Of a stretch of DNA of 12,866 nt, positions 6,901-12,866 are shown piece after piece; position 1 is the first letter of the stretch, and each line of letters starts with the position of its first letter. The notes beneath the pieces are model-generated. The model was given only the letters and a program-made list of their open reading frames with translations, made no database searches and was not told the DNA's origin. Made by a program: the position numbers and the translations under genes. Source of the DNA: Lachnospiraceae bacterium UBA3638 (GTDB lineage: Bacteria > Bacillota > Clostridia > Lachnospirales > Lachnospiraceae); the NCBI GenBank assembly GCA_002373595.1, contig DFKT01000039.1:1-12866 (forward strand), given 5' to 3'.

Positions 6901-7509
6901 TTATACGAGCTCGAGGATAACCTCCATAGCTCCGTCGCCCTTTCTCTGAGCGATCTTTACGATACGGGTATATCCGCCGTTTCTGTTGGCATACTTGGGA
7001 GCGATCTCATCGAAAAGCTTCTGTGCAAGATCGATCTCCTTGGTTCCTCTCTTACGTCCCTTGCCCTCAGCGGGAACCTCGGTAACATTGTAGAGGACCT
7101 TCATCATCTGACGACGAGCATGTGCTCTGGAAGGCTGATCCTTCTTGATCTCCTTCTCGACCTCATCGTAAACGGTAACGGTCTTGCCGTTCTCTACCTT
7201 TACGATCTTGCCGTCCTTGTCGCGATGAGAATCTGCAAGTACCTTGCTGGGATCGTTCTTGTCAACGATCTGCTTGATACGCTTGCCGTCCTTATCCTTA
7301 CGAGCAACCTTTGCGGTAACCTTTACGGTCTCGAAGTTGTCCTTCTCTTTAACTGCAAGAGCAATAAGTCCTTCTGCGATCTTCTGTACTTCCTTAGCCT
7401 TAGCCTCGGTGGTGGTGATGCGTCCGTTCTCGATAAGAGCGGAAACCTGACCTCTGAGGAGTGCCTTTCTCTGTGATGCGGTTCTTCCTAACTTTCTGTA
7501 CTTAGCCAT
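6901..7509 (-). CDS. rplQ: 50S ribosomal protein L17, long form with internal insertion
   Basis: L17 lies near the polypeptide exit tunnel of the large subunit. The N-terminal part ([19 protein letters not shown], residues 2-20; [19 protein letters not shown] to about 50) and the C-terminal part (ARRQ at 131, [20 protein letters not shown] at 161-180, TRIVK, ending VILELV) match ordinary L17. Between about residues 54 and 128 there is extra sequence of roughly 70 residues, rich in Lys, Asp and Val, including [19 protein letters not shown] and [14 protein letters not shown]. The usual bacterial protein has about 113-127 residues; this one has 202. Reading frame and codon style stay constant across the insert, so it is not a frameshift. 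AAAGGA about 9 bases upstream supports the start. It is the last gene of the alpha-type operon. Confidence 0.96.
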   Translation of the reverse strand: MAKYRKLGRTASQRKALLRGQVSALIENGRITTTEAKAKEVQKIAEGLIALAVKEKDNFETVKVTAKVARKDKDGKRIKQIVDKNDPSKVLADSHRDKDGKIVKVENGKTVTVYDEVEKEIKKDQPSRAHARRQMMKVLYNVTEVPAEGKGRKRGTKEIDLAQKLFDEIAPKYANRNGGYTRIVKIAQRKGDGAMEVILELV

Positions 7510-7646
7510 TTTCTTATCCTTTCTCTACTTGGAGGACCCGTCAGCGCCCGTGGTCTTATCCGACGACCCCTTTTCTCTAAGTATCGAAATCCCGCTTACC
7601 GCGCCTGCGGTCTTACCGGTATGCGGAAGATCAATAATTCGGTTGA
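7510..7646 (-). other. Structured spacer between rpoA and rplQ
   Basis: These 137 bases hold no credible gene. On the minus strand ACCGC-AGGC-GCGGT (7598-7611) forms a tight tetraloop hairpin, which an outer CCGC/GCGG pairing (7592-7595 with 7623-7626) could extend. No promoter or U-tract terminator is evident. The spacer is long for neighbouring genes of this operon. Confidence 0.4.
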
Positions 7647-8615
7647 TTAAAGAAGAGTTTCCTCTCCTGCCTTGAGTGAAAGTCCGAGCTCGTGAAGCTT
7701 TGCAAGAACTTCCTCAAGTGACTTCTTTCCGAGGTTTCTAACCTTCATCATATCGTCAGCGGTCTTGTTGCAAAGCTCACCGACGGTGTTGATGTTAGCA
7801 CGCTTTAAGCAGTTGAACGATCTTACGGAAAGCTCAAGCTCCTCGATGCTCATAGCATCTGCGGACTTGGACTGCGAGCTCTCTGCGGGTGCGCTCATAA
7901 CCGAAGCCTTCTTTGCGCTCTCGGAGAGATCGATGAAGAGGCTTAAGTGCTCGGAAAGTACCTTTGCTGCAAGGCTTACAGCCTCGTCAGGGCTCATGGT
8001 TCCCTTGGTGTATACATCAAGGGTGAGTTTGTCGAAATCGGTACTCTGACCTACACGGGTATCCTCAACGGTCGTGTTAACACGATCGATAGGAGTGTAG
8101 ATAGCATCGATAGGAATGGTTCCGATCGGCATATCATCCGTGCGGTTCTTGTCTGCGCTTACATATCCTCTGCCGGAAGTGATGGTAAGCTCGATGTAGA
8201 GCTTGGAATTCTTGTCGGCAAGAGTAGCGATGACCTGCTCGGGATTCATGATCTCAATGTCAGAATCATGCTGGATGTCTGCAGCAGTGATCACTCCTTC
8301 TCCGGAGCAATCGATAGTAGCGGTCTTGGGCTCGCCTGATTCGTCGTTATTACGGATAGCGAGGCTCTTGATGTTCATTACGATCTCAGTGAGATCTTCT
8401 TTTACGCCGGGGATAGAGGTGAACTCATGCTGAACACCGTCTACCTTGATCTGGCTAACCGCAGCTCCGGGGAGTGAGGAAAGCATGATACGGCGAAGTG
8501 AATTTCCGAGAGTGATTCCGTAGCCTCTCTCGAGCGGCTTTACGACAAAGCGTCCGAACTTCTTGTCCTCGGACATTTCAACGATATCAATATTCGGTCT
8601 CTCAAAATCGAACAT
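7647..8615 (-). CDS. rpoA: DNA-directed RNA polymerase subunit alpha
   Basis: The 322-residue subunit dimerises to nucleate RNA polymerase assembly. The N-terminal domain contains the conserved dimer segment [20 protein letters not shown] (about 28-47). A linker rich in Ser and Ala (about 235-255) leads to the C-terminal domain from about 256 to 315. That domain has [13 protein letters not shown], whose Arg265 aligns with the UP-element-contacting arginine of the E. coli protein, and [18 protein letters not shown] about 6 bases before the ATG is a strong ribosome binding site, overlapping the tandem stop codons of rpsD. Spacing to rpsD is 18 bases, so the two genes are co-transcribed. Length and motifs are normal. 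Confidence 0.98.
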   Translation of the reverse strand: MFDFERPNIDIVEMSEDKKFGRFVVKPLERGYGITLGNSLRRIMLSSLPGAAVSQIKVDGVQHEFTSIPGVKEDLTEIVMNIKSLAIRNNDESGEPKTATIDCSGEGVITAADIQHDSDIEIMNPEQVIATLADKNSKLYIELTITSGRGYVSADKNRTDDMPIGTIPIDAIYTPIDRVNTTVEDTRVGQSTDFDKLTLDVYTKGTMSPDEAVSLAAKVLSEHLSLFIDLSESAKKASVMSAPAESSQSKSADAMSIEELELSVRSFNCLKRANINTVGELCNKTADDMMKVRNLGKKSLEEVLAKLHELGLSLKAGEETLL

Positions 8616-8633
8616 GTGACCCTCCTTATCTTA

Positions 8634-9227
8634 TTATTTGGAGTACAACTCGACAATAAGCATCTCATCTACGGGAACATCGATCATCTCTCTGGTGGGG
8701 AGCTGCTTAATGGTTCCCTTAAGGTTCTCAACATCCGATTCCATCCAATCGGGAACAAGCCTTGCGCCGGTTACCTCCTGGATGTCCTTGTATCTCTGAA
8801 GGCTCTTTGCCTTCTCACCGATCTCGATGGTATCGCCTGCCTTGATCTGATATGAAGGGATATTGACAAGCTTGCCGTTTACAAGAACGTGCTTGTGGTC
8901 AACGACCTGTCTTGCTTCCTTACGGGTACGAGCAAATCCCATACGGAAGATTACATTATCAAGTCTGGACTCAAGGAGGATCATAAGGTTTTCACCGGTC
9001 TGGCCCTTCTTGCGGTCTGCCTTCTCGTAGTAGTTACGGAAAGGCTTCTCGAGTACGCCGTAGATGAACTTTGCCTTCTGCTTCTCGCGGAGCTGAAGTC
9101 CGTACTCACTTACCTTCTTGCCCATGCGCTGGGTGTTTCTGTGGGAAACTTTGTCGTATCCAAGAACTGCGGGCTCAATTCCGAGCGCTCTGCACTTCTT
9201 GAGTACCGGATCACGATTTACTGCCAT
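8634..9227 (-). CDS. rpsD: 30S ribosomal protein S4
   Basis: The 197-residue S4 is a primary 16S rRNA-binding protein of the small-subunit body. The start chosen is the ATG at 9227, giving [16 protein letters not shown], the usual N-terminus. AAAGGA lies about 10 bases upstream. An in-frame ATG 72 bases earlier would add 24 residues unlike any S4. The S4 RNA-binding domain is visible at about residues 87-150 ([33 protein letters not shown]). Only one Cys is present near the N-terminus, so no zinc site forms. The gene ends with tandem TAA codons. S4 is the autoregulator of the alpha operon in E. coli and of rpsD in B. subtilis; the structured spacers upstream are possible targets. Confidence 0.97.
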   Translation of the reverse strand: MAVNRDPVLKKCRALGIEPAVLGYDKVSHRNTQRMGKKVSEYGLQLREKQKAKFIYGVLEKPFRNYYEKADRKKGQTGENLMILLESRLDNVIFRMGFARTRKEARQVVDHKHVLVNGKLVNIPSYQIKAGDTIEIGEKAKSLQRYKDIQEVTGARLVPDWMESDVENLKGTIKQLPTREMIDVPVDEMLIVELYSK

Positions 9228-9402
9228 TTCTTTCTTCCTTTCTCTTAATGAGAGTTGTTTACAATGGGGCTGTTCCGCCTCCACCTTCATCCAACACAAC
9301 TGCTAAATTCCGGTCATTGCACACGAAGAGTTCGCGTGCGTCTTTGAGTTCTTTATGCCATCGATGGCGAACCCAGCAGATAAGCTGCTTGCAGGTTATC
9401 TA
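9228..9402 (-). promoter_or_regulatory. Structured spacer between rpsK and rpsD
   Basis: The 175-base spacer contains three stems. AGATAA/TTATCT with an inner CTG/CAG (9378-9401) begins directly after the rpsK stop. A perfect 12-base palindrome GCCATCGATGGC lies at 9357-9368. A 9-pair stem GCACGCGAA/TTCGTGTGC with a 3-base loop lies at 9319-9339. The last has a G-U pair in minus-strand RNA but an A-C mismatch in the opposite strand, which points to a role in the operon RNA. No promoter or U-tract is clear. Confidence 0.45.
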
Positions 9403-9807
9403 CTATACTCTGCGTCTTTTAGGAGGTCTGCATCCGTTGTGAGGAACGGGTGTAACGTCCGTAATGGAGAGCACCTGAAGTCCGGATGCTGCGAGTGCTC
9501 TGATAGCAGCCTCTCTGCCTGATCCGGGTCCTTTTACAAATACGTCGACGGTCTTAAGTCCGTGAATGAGAGCAGCCTTGGTAGCTGTCTCTGCTGCACT
9601 CTGTGCAGCAAACGGAGTAGATTTCCTTGAACCTCTGAAGCCCAGTCCACCTGCGCTTGCCCAGCTCAGTGCATTTCCTGCATCATCAGTCAACGTTACG
9701 ATAGTATTGTTGAAAGATGCCTGGATATGTGCCTGGCCATGTTCAACGTTTTTCTTGACACGCCTTTTTGTTACTTTCTTTGCACCAGCGTTCTTAGTAC
9801 TTGCCAT
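9403..9807 (-). CDS. rpsK: 30S ribosomal protein S11
   Basis: The 134-residue S11 sits on the platform of the small subunit. The sequence shows the family core: [21 protein letters not shown] at about 21-41, [26 protein letters not shown] at 44-69, [17 protein letters not shown] at about 89-105, and the closing [18 protein letters not shown]. The N-terminal extension of about 20 basic residues is common in Gram-positives. AGG-containing ribosome binding sites (AAAGGAAAGTAGG) precede the ATG. It follows rpsM with a gap of about 40 bases and is followed by an unusually long spacer before rpsD. Confidence 0.98.
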   Translation of the reverse strand: MASTKNAGAKKVTKRRVKKNVEHGQAHIQASFNNTIVTLTDDAGNALSWASAGGLGFRGSRKSTPFAAQSAAETATKAALIHGLKTVDVFVKGPGSGREAAIRALAASGLQVLSITDVTPVPHNGCRPPKRRRV

Positions 9808-9849
9808 GATAAACTAACCTACTTTCCTTTCTATATGCTACAGTTACAA

Positions 9850-10221
9850 TTACTTCTTCTTATTAGCAACAGTACGCTTGGGTCCCTTGCGGGTACGAGC
9901 GTTGTTCTTGGTATTCTGTCCGCGAACGGGAAGTCCCTTTCTGTGGCGGATACCACGATAGCATCCGATCTCCTGAAGGGTCTTGATGTTGAGAGCAACT
10001 TCTCTTCTAAGGTCACCCTCTACCATGACACCGAGCTTGTCGATAGCTTCGGTGATCTTCTTAACCTCATCGTCGGTGATATCCCTAACTCTGGTGTCGG
10101 GGTTTACACCACACTCGGCAAGAATTCTGTTTGCGGTCGCTCTTCCGATTCCATAGATATAAGTAAGACCGATCTCGATCCTCTTATCTCTGGGCAGATC
10201 CACACCTTCAATACGAGCCAT
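9850..10221 (-). CDS. rpsM: 30S ribosomal protein S13
   Basis: The 123-residue S13 lies in the head of the small subunit and forms intersubunit bridges. The N-terminal [20 protein letters not shown] and [12 protein letters not shown] (helix-two-turn-helix region) are characteristic. So are [20 protein letters not shown] (about 89-108) and the basic tail [19 protein letters not shown] about 8 bases before the ATG is a strong ribosome binding site. Length is normal. It opens the rpsM-rpsK-rpsD-rpoA-rplQ order of the alpha operon, after a structured spacer that separates it from rpmJ. Confidence 0.98.
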   Translation of the reverse strand: MARIEGVDLPRDKRIEIGLTYIYGIGRATANRILAECGVNPDTRVRDITDDEVKKITEAIDKLGVMVEGDLRREVALNIKTLQEIGCYRGIRHRKGLPVRGQNTKNNARTRKGPKRTVANKKK

Positions 10222-10353
10222 TACTTTTCCTCCATTAATAAAACAAAACTACGGTTACCAATTGACTGGGGCTTATGCCCAGCCGGACGCATTTATCTGC
10301 GGTCCCAGCCTTTCGGATGGCAGCGCCATCCGTGTCAAGAAGCAACAGGTGTG
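10222..10353 (-). promoter_or_regulatory. Structured spacer between rpmJ and rpsM, candidate autoregulatory leader
   Basis: These 132 bases fold, on the minus strand, into three stems in a row. An 8-pair stem CGGATGGC/GCCATCCG lies at 10314-10332. GGA/TCC plus CGCA/TGCG with one bulged base lies at 10285-10305. A short CTG/CAG plus GGC/GCC stem lies at 10266-10282. The heptamer GGCTGGG occurs twice (10310-10304 and 10284-10278), and either copy could pair with the single CCCAG downstream. In E. coli, S4 represses the alpha operon at exactly this place, just before rpsM, but no homology is claimed. Confidence 0.45.
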
Positions 10354-10467
10354 TTAACCCTGTCTCTGCTTGTGCTTAGGATTCTCGCAGATAATGAGAA
10401 TGCGTCCTTTTCTCTTGATGACTTTGCACTTCTCGCACATCGGTTTTACTGAACTTCTAACCTTCAT
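10354..10467 (-). CDS. rpmJ: 50S ribosomal protein L36
   Basis: The gene encodes the 37-residue L36, a zinc-binding protein of the large subunit. The start [14 protein letters not shown], the middle KRKGRI and the end NPKHKQRQG are standard. Cys11, Cys14, Cys27 and His32 form the zinc site, so this is the zinc-containing (C+) form and not a zinc-independent paralogue. AAAGGAGG about 7 bases before the ATG is an excellent ribosome binding site. It is the first gene after the promoter found between infA and rpmJ. Confidence 0.97.
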   Translation of the reverse strand: MKVRSSVKPMCEKCKVIKRKGRILIICENPKHKQRQG

Positions 10468-10545
10468 TGCTAAGCCTCCTTTCGAAAAAGACATCAAAAA
10501 TAAAACAACACAACATAAACGGCCCTAAAAAAGCGACCGAAGTCA

Positions 10546-10574
10546 AATATAACACGCCCGGAAAATTTTATCAA
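10546..10574 (-). promoter_or_regulatory. Sigma-A promoter of the rpmJ-rpsM-rpsK-rpsD-rpoA-rplQ unit
   Basis: On the minus strand TTGATA (10574-10569), a 17-base spacer and TATATT (10551-10546) form a near-consensus promoter. A TGT before the -10 adds the extended element. Predicted start is near 10539, giving a T-rich leader of about 70 bases to rpmJ. The -35 box lies just after the infA stop codon. Together with the 115-base infA-rpmJ gap it implies that the alpha genes can be transcribed apart from infA. Confidence 0.87.
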
Positions 10575-10582
10575 GCACTTTT

Positions 10583-10801
10583 TTACTTATCGCGCCAAAT
10601 AATTCTTCCCTTAGACAGATCATAGGGCGAGAGCTCCATGGTCACCTTGTCTCCGGGCAGTATGCGGATGAAATTCTGGCGGAGTCTGCCGCTTATCGTA
10701 GCGAGAACCTGATGTCCGTTCTCAAGCTCAACCTTGAACATCGTGTTGGGCAGTTTCTCTACGACTACTCCTTCGATCTCGATAACATCGCTTTTTGACA
10801 T
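10583..10801 (-). CDS. infA: Translation initiation factor IF-1
   Basis: The 72-residue protein is a full-length IF-1, a single OB-fold that binds the A site of the 30S subunit during initiation. [29 protein letters not shown] at about 22-30, [17 protein letters not shown] at 37-53 and the close [13 protein letters not shown] match the family exactly. It starts 3 bases after the map stop codon, with AGGAAG and AAGG as possible ribosome binding sites within the end of map. It is co-transcribed with adk and map. No KOW-domain gene, often found between map and infA in Clostridia, is present. Confidence 0.98.
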   Translation of the reverse strand: MSKSDVIEIEGVVVEKLPNTMFKVELENGHQVLATISGRLRQNFIRILPGDKVTMELSPYDLSKGRIIWRDK

Positions 10802-10804
10802 ACC

Positions 10805-11623
10805 TTAATCTTCCTTTTCCTTTCCGAATAATCCGAGCCGTTTGGCTTCTTCGAGATATGGTTTTTCTTTCTCACCGAGCGAGAGTATCTCAGGCTCTCC
10901 CTCTGTTATCAGAATCGTGTTCTCGTAATGAGCTGCCCAGGATCCGTCAGCAGTCACTACAGTCCAGTCATCATCAAGCCATTCAACATCCCCGCGTCCC
11001 AATGTTATCATCGGTTCAACCGCGAGGGTCATTCCGCTTTCAAGCTTCGGCCCACGCTTTTTAACATGGAAGTTGGGGATCATCGGCTCCTCATGGAGCG
11101 AGCGGCCTATTCCGTGGCCGGTCAGATCATATACGATCCCGTATCCGAATCTCTCTATATATGAAGCGACTCCGTTTGATATGTCATAGAGTCTGCCTCC
11201 GGCTACTGCCCTGCTCACCCCGGCAAAGAAGCTTCTCCTTGTCTCGGTGACGAGCCTTGCCACCTCCGGTGCGATCTCTCCGACCGCGTGGGTCCTGGCT
11301 GCATCGGAATGAAATCCTTTGTATATGAGTCCCGCGTCGAGCGAAACTATATCACCTTCATCCAGAACTCTGTCCTCCGTCGGTATGCCGTGAACCACTT
11401 CATCATTCACCGATACGCATATAGCGGCAGGGTAGCCTTCGTAGTTTTTAAAATTCGGGACGCCTCCGAGCTTCTCTATGAGCTCTTCTCCGCATTTATT
11501 GATATATGCAGTCGTGATACCGGGCTTAATGATCTCCGAGAGTTCGTCGTGAAGAATGCCGAGCCTCCTGTTGGACTCGCGCATAAGCTCGATCCCGCTT
11601 CCCGTTTTAACAGATATCTTCAT
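10805..11623 (-). CDS. map: Methionine aminopeptidase, type I
   Basis: This 272-residue enzyme removes the initiator methionine from nascent proteins. The five metal ligands are present: Asp96 (SLDAG), Asp107 (HSDAARTH), His170 (GHGIG), Glu203 (AVEPM) and Glu234 (ENTIL). The catalytic His79 (VVHGIP) is also present. No N-terminal zinc-finger extension is seen, as usual for the short bacterial form. The C-terminus has about 20 extra charged residues (EKEKPYLEEAKRLGLFGKEK) beyond the common end of about 250. The ATG lies 6 bases after the adk stop and lacks a clear Shine-Dalgarno sequence, so translation is probably coupled to adk. Its place between adk and infA is standard. Confidence 0.97.
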   Translation of the reverse strand: MKISVKTGSGIELMRESNRRLGILHDELSEIIKPGITTAYINKCGEELIEKLGGVPNFKNYEGYPAAICVSVNDEVVHGIPTEDRVLDEGDIVSLDAGLIYKGFHSDAARTHAVGEIAPEVARLVTETRRSFFAGVSRAVAGGRLYDISNGVASYIERFGYGIVYDLTGHGIGRSLHEEPMIPNFHVKKRGPKLESGMTLAVEPMITLGRGDVEWLDDDWTVVTADGSWAAHYENTILITEGEPEILSLGEKEKPYLEEAKRLGLFGKEKED

Positions 11624-11629
11624 CTGTCT

Positions 11630-12271
11630 TTAGCCAAGGATGGCTTTGATATCCGCAAATACCTTATCCATGGGCTGAGTTCCGTCAACGGTCTTGAGAA
11701 CTCCCTTTGCGGTATAGAAGTCGATGAGGGGCTGAGTCTGCTCATGATAAACGGTAAGTCTCTTCTGAACAGTCTCGGGCTTGTCATCATCGCGAAGTAC
11801 AAGCTCGCTTCCGCAGGTATCGCAGATTCCTTCCTTCTTCGGAGGGATGTGCTCTATATGATAAGTAGCTCCGCAGGAGAGACATGCTCTTCTTCCTGAC
11901 ATTCTGCGAACGATATTCTCATCGGGAACCTCAACGTCTACAGCGTAGTCGATGGACTCTCCAAGCTCGGAAAGTGCCTTGTCGAGAACCTCTGCCTGAG
12001 GAATGGTGCGAGGGAAACCGTCAAGAACATATCCGTTCTTGCAGTCATCCTTTGCCACTCTGTCGAGGAGGATCTTTACGGTGAGCTCATCGGGAACGAG
12101 CTCTCCCTTGTCCATATATACTTTAGCCTGCTTGCCGAGTTCGGTTCCCTCTTTGAGATTGGCACGGAAAATGTCTCCCGTTGATACGTGAGGAATGCCA
12201 TATGCCTCGGCAATCATCTTTGCCTGTGTTCCTTTACCTGCTCCGGGTGCTCCAAGCATTACGATCTTCAT
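11630..12271 (-). CDS. adk: Adenylate kinase, zinc-binding long form
   Basis: The 213-residue enzyme interconverts ATP plus AMP with two ADP. The P-loop is GAPGAGKGT (7-15), the AMP-binding region TGDIFR lies near 31-36, and DGFPRT is at 84-89. The LID domain is the long type and carries four cysteines (Cys130, Cys133, Cys150, Cys153) that bind structural zinc, as in many Gram-positives. The start chosen is the ATG at 12271, which gives MKIVMLGAPGAGKG and has GGAAAGGGG about 8 bases upstream. An in-frame ATG 48 bases earlier would add 16 residues unlike the family. It follows secY, but a strong terminator hairpin lies between them. Confidence 0.98.
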   Translation of the reverse strand: MKIVMLGAPGAGKGTQAKMIAEAYGIPHVSTGDIFRANLKEGTELGKQAKVYMDKGELVPDELTVKILLDRVAKDDCKNGYVLDGFPRTIPQAEVLDKALSELGESIDYAVDVEVPDENIVRRMSGRRACLSCGATYHIEHIPPKKEGICDTCGSELVLRDDDKPETVQKRLTVYHEQTQPLIDFYTAKGVLKTVDGTQPMDKVFADIKAILG

Positions 12272-12317
12272 ATCATACCCCTTTCCGGACCTGTGCAGAT
12301 CCATTGCATTTACGGTC

Positions 12318-12358
12318 AAAAAAACACGGGCAGACGCTGCGCCTGCGCAGTCCGCCCG
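12318..12358 (-). terminator. Intrinsic terminator between secY and adk
   Basis: On the minus strand the arms CGGGCGGAC and GTCTGCCCG pair (9 pairs, one G-U) and enclose an inner TGCG/CGCA stem with a CAGG loop. Two bases later come seven T residues (12324-12318). It begins 17 bases after the secY stop codon. This is a textbook intrinsic terminator, unexpected inside a cluster that is usually transcribed as one unit. I see no clear promoter between it and adk, so partial readthrough may set adk-map-infA levels. Confidence 0.85.
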
Positions 12359-12374
12359 CCCTGTTTGATATCAT

Positions 12375-12866
12375 CTAGTTCTCAAGAAATCCCTTATAGT
12401 TCCTTACAAGCATAAGTGCCTCTACCTGCTTAATGGTCTCAAGCAATACGCTTACGATGATTATAAGGCTTGCTCCGCTTGTCGATACGCTTGCTTTGAA
12501 TACTCCCGAGAAGATATAGGGAAGTACGGAAACGATGACAAGTCCGACAGCTCCGATGAAAACTATGTAATTAAGTACCATGTTCAGATAATCGCTGGTC
12601 GGCTTACCCGGACGTATACCGGGGATGAATCCTCCCTGCTTCTTGAGATTATCGGCCACCATAATAGGATTAAAGGTGATCGAAGTATAGAAGTAGGCGA
12701 AGAATATGATCAACGCTATATAAACAAGGAGTCCGATCGAGTACTTCAACTGACTGGGATCGCACCAGTTCTGTGAGTTGAGGCCTTTGAGAACCTCGCC
12801 CCAGAATCCGCTCTTGTTGTATCCTGCGAAGGATGCGATAACAATGGGGAACTGAAGTATCGACTG
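12375..12866 (-). CDS. secY: Preprotein translocase subunit SecY (C-terminal 163 residues)
   Basis: The frame is open from the window edge to the TAA at 12375. The N-terminal two thirds lie outside. SecY forms the protein-conducting channel in the cytoplasmic membrane with SecE and SecG. The visible part starts in SILQFPIVIA, followed by a predicted membrane segment (GLLVYIALIIFFAYFYTSI). Then comes the conserved cytoplasmic loop NPIMVADNLKKQGGFIPGIR, which in known SecY contacts SecA and the ribosome. Two more membrane segments follow, along with a short tail ending LVRNYKGFLEN. The features match transmembrane segments 8-10. It is the last spc-type gene before the terminator; adk follows. 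Confidence 0.96.
   Translation of the reverse strand, partial: QSILQFPIVIASFAGYNKSGFWGEVLKGLNSQNWCDPSQLKYSIGLLVYIALIIFFAYFYTSITFNPIMVADNLKKQGGFIPGIRPGKPTSDYLNMVLNYIVFIGAVGLVIVSVLPYIFSGVFKASVSTSGASLIIIVSVLLETIKQVEALMLVRNYKGFLEN

Noticed and set aside
9228..9299. N-terminal extension of rpsD to an in-frame ATG at 9299
   Set aside because: The 24 added residues do not resemble S4, and the ATG at 9227 has a good ribosome binding site and the standard S4 N-terminus.
10326..10343. TTGACA-like box in the rpmJ-rpsM spacer as a promoter for rpsM
   Set aside because: No -10 element is found at the right distance, and the box runs into the 8-pair hairpin.
12272..12319. N-terminal extension of adk to an in-frame ATG at 12319
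   Set aside because: The extra 16 residues precede the canonical MKIVMLGAPGAGKG start. The upstream ATG lies next to the terminator U-tract and lacks a ribosome binding site.
1..12866. CRISPR array, tRNA or rRNA genes, defence or phage modules
   Set aside because: No regular repeats, cloverleaf-forming stretches or recognisable defence or phage proteins were seen on either strand.

Overview
The window is a stretch of Clostridia chromosome, probably Lachnospiraceae. This is inferred from the gene order, the AGGAGG-type ribosome binding sites, the zinc-binding adenylate kinase, the long form of ribosomal protein L17 and roughly even base composition. Nearly every gene lies on the minus strand, so transcription runs from high to low coordinates. 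It is the downstream end of the large ribosomal-protein (spc/alpha) cluster plus the housekeeping block that usually follows it.

Read in the direction of transcription: the C-terminal part of secY (12866-12375) ends at a strong intrinsic terminator. Then come adk, map and infA (12271-10583). A near-consensus promoter between infA and rpmJ starts the alpha-type unit rpmJ-rpsM-rpsK-rpsD-rpoA-rplQ (10467-6901). Three spacers in this unit (rpmJ-rpsM, rpsK-rpsD, rpoA-rplQ) are 130-175 bases long and can fold into stacked hairpins. This is unusual for such a packed operon and makes them candidates for ribosomal-protein autoregulation. The unit ends at a hairpin shared with a small convergent plus-strand gene.

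That small gene (6635-6811) encodes a 58-residue single-pass membrane protein that I do not recognise. It is the only plus-strand gene and may be translated from a leaderless mRNA. Divergent from it, ecfA1-ecfA2-ecfT-truA (6521-3241) form a tightly packed operon. It encodes the shared energising module of group II ECF vitamin/metal transporters plus tRNA pseudouridine synthase A. No substrate-binding S component is present. A very good sigma-A promoter directly after truA drives rplM-rpsI through a leader of about 160 bases, ending at a terminator near 2120-2154.

The low-coordinate end changes character. A truncated transposase N-terminus (about 1766-1972) sits directly upstream of a GH51 alpha-L-arabinofuranosidase of the plant-like type (1734 to beyond position 1), whose C-terminus is outside the window. 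An extended -10 promoter upstream of the transposase remnant probably reads into the arabinofuranosidase gene, so the insertion may have shaped its expression.

Most of the window is ordinary core genome. I found no CRISPR array, tRNA, rRNA, defence locus or clearly new multi-gene system. The observations most worth following are the small membrane protein with its possible leaderless start, the roughly 70-residue insertion in L17, the structured spacers, and the terminator placed between secY and adk.
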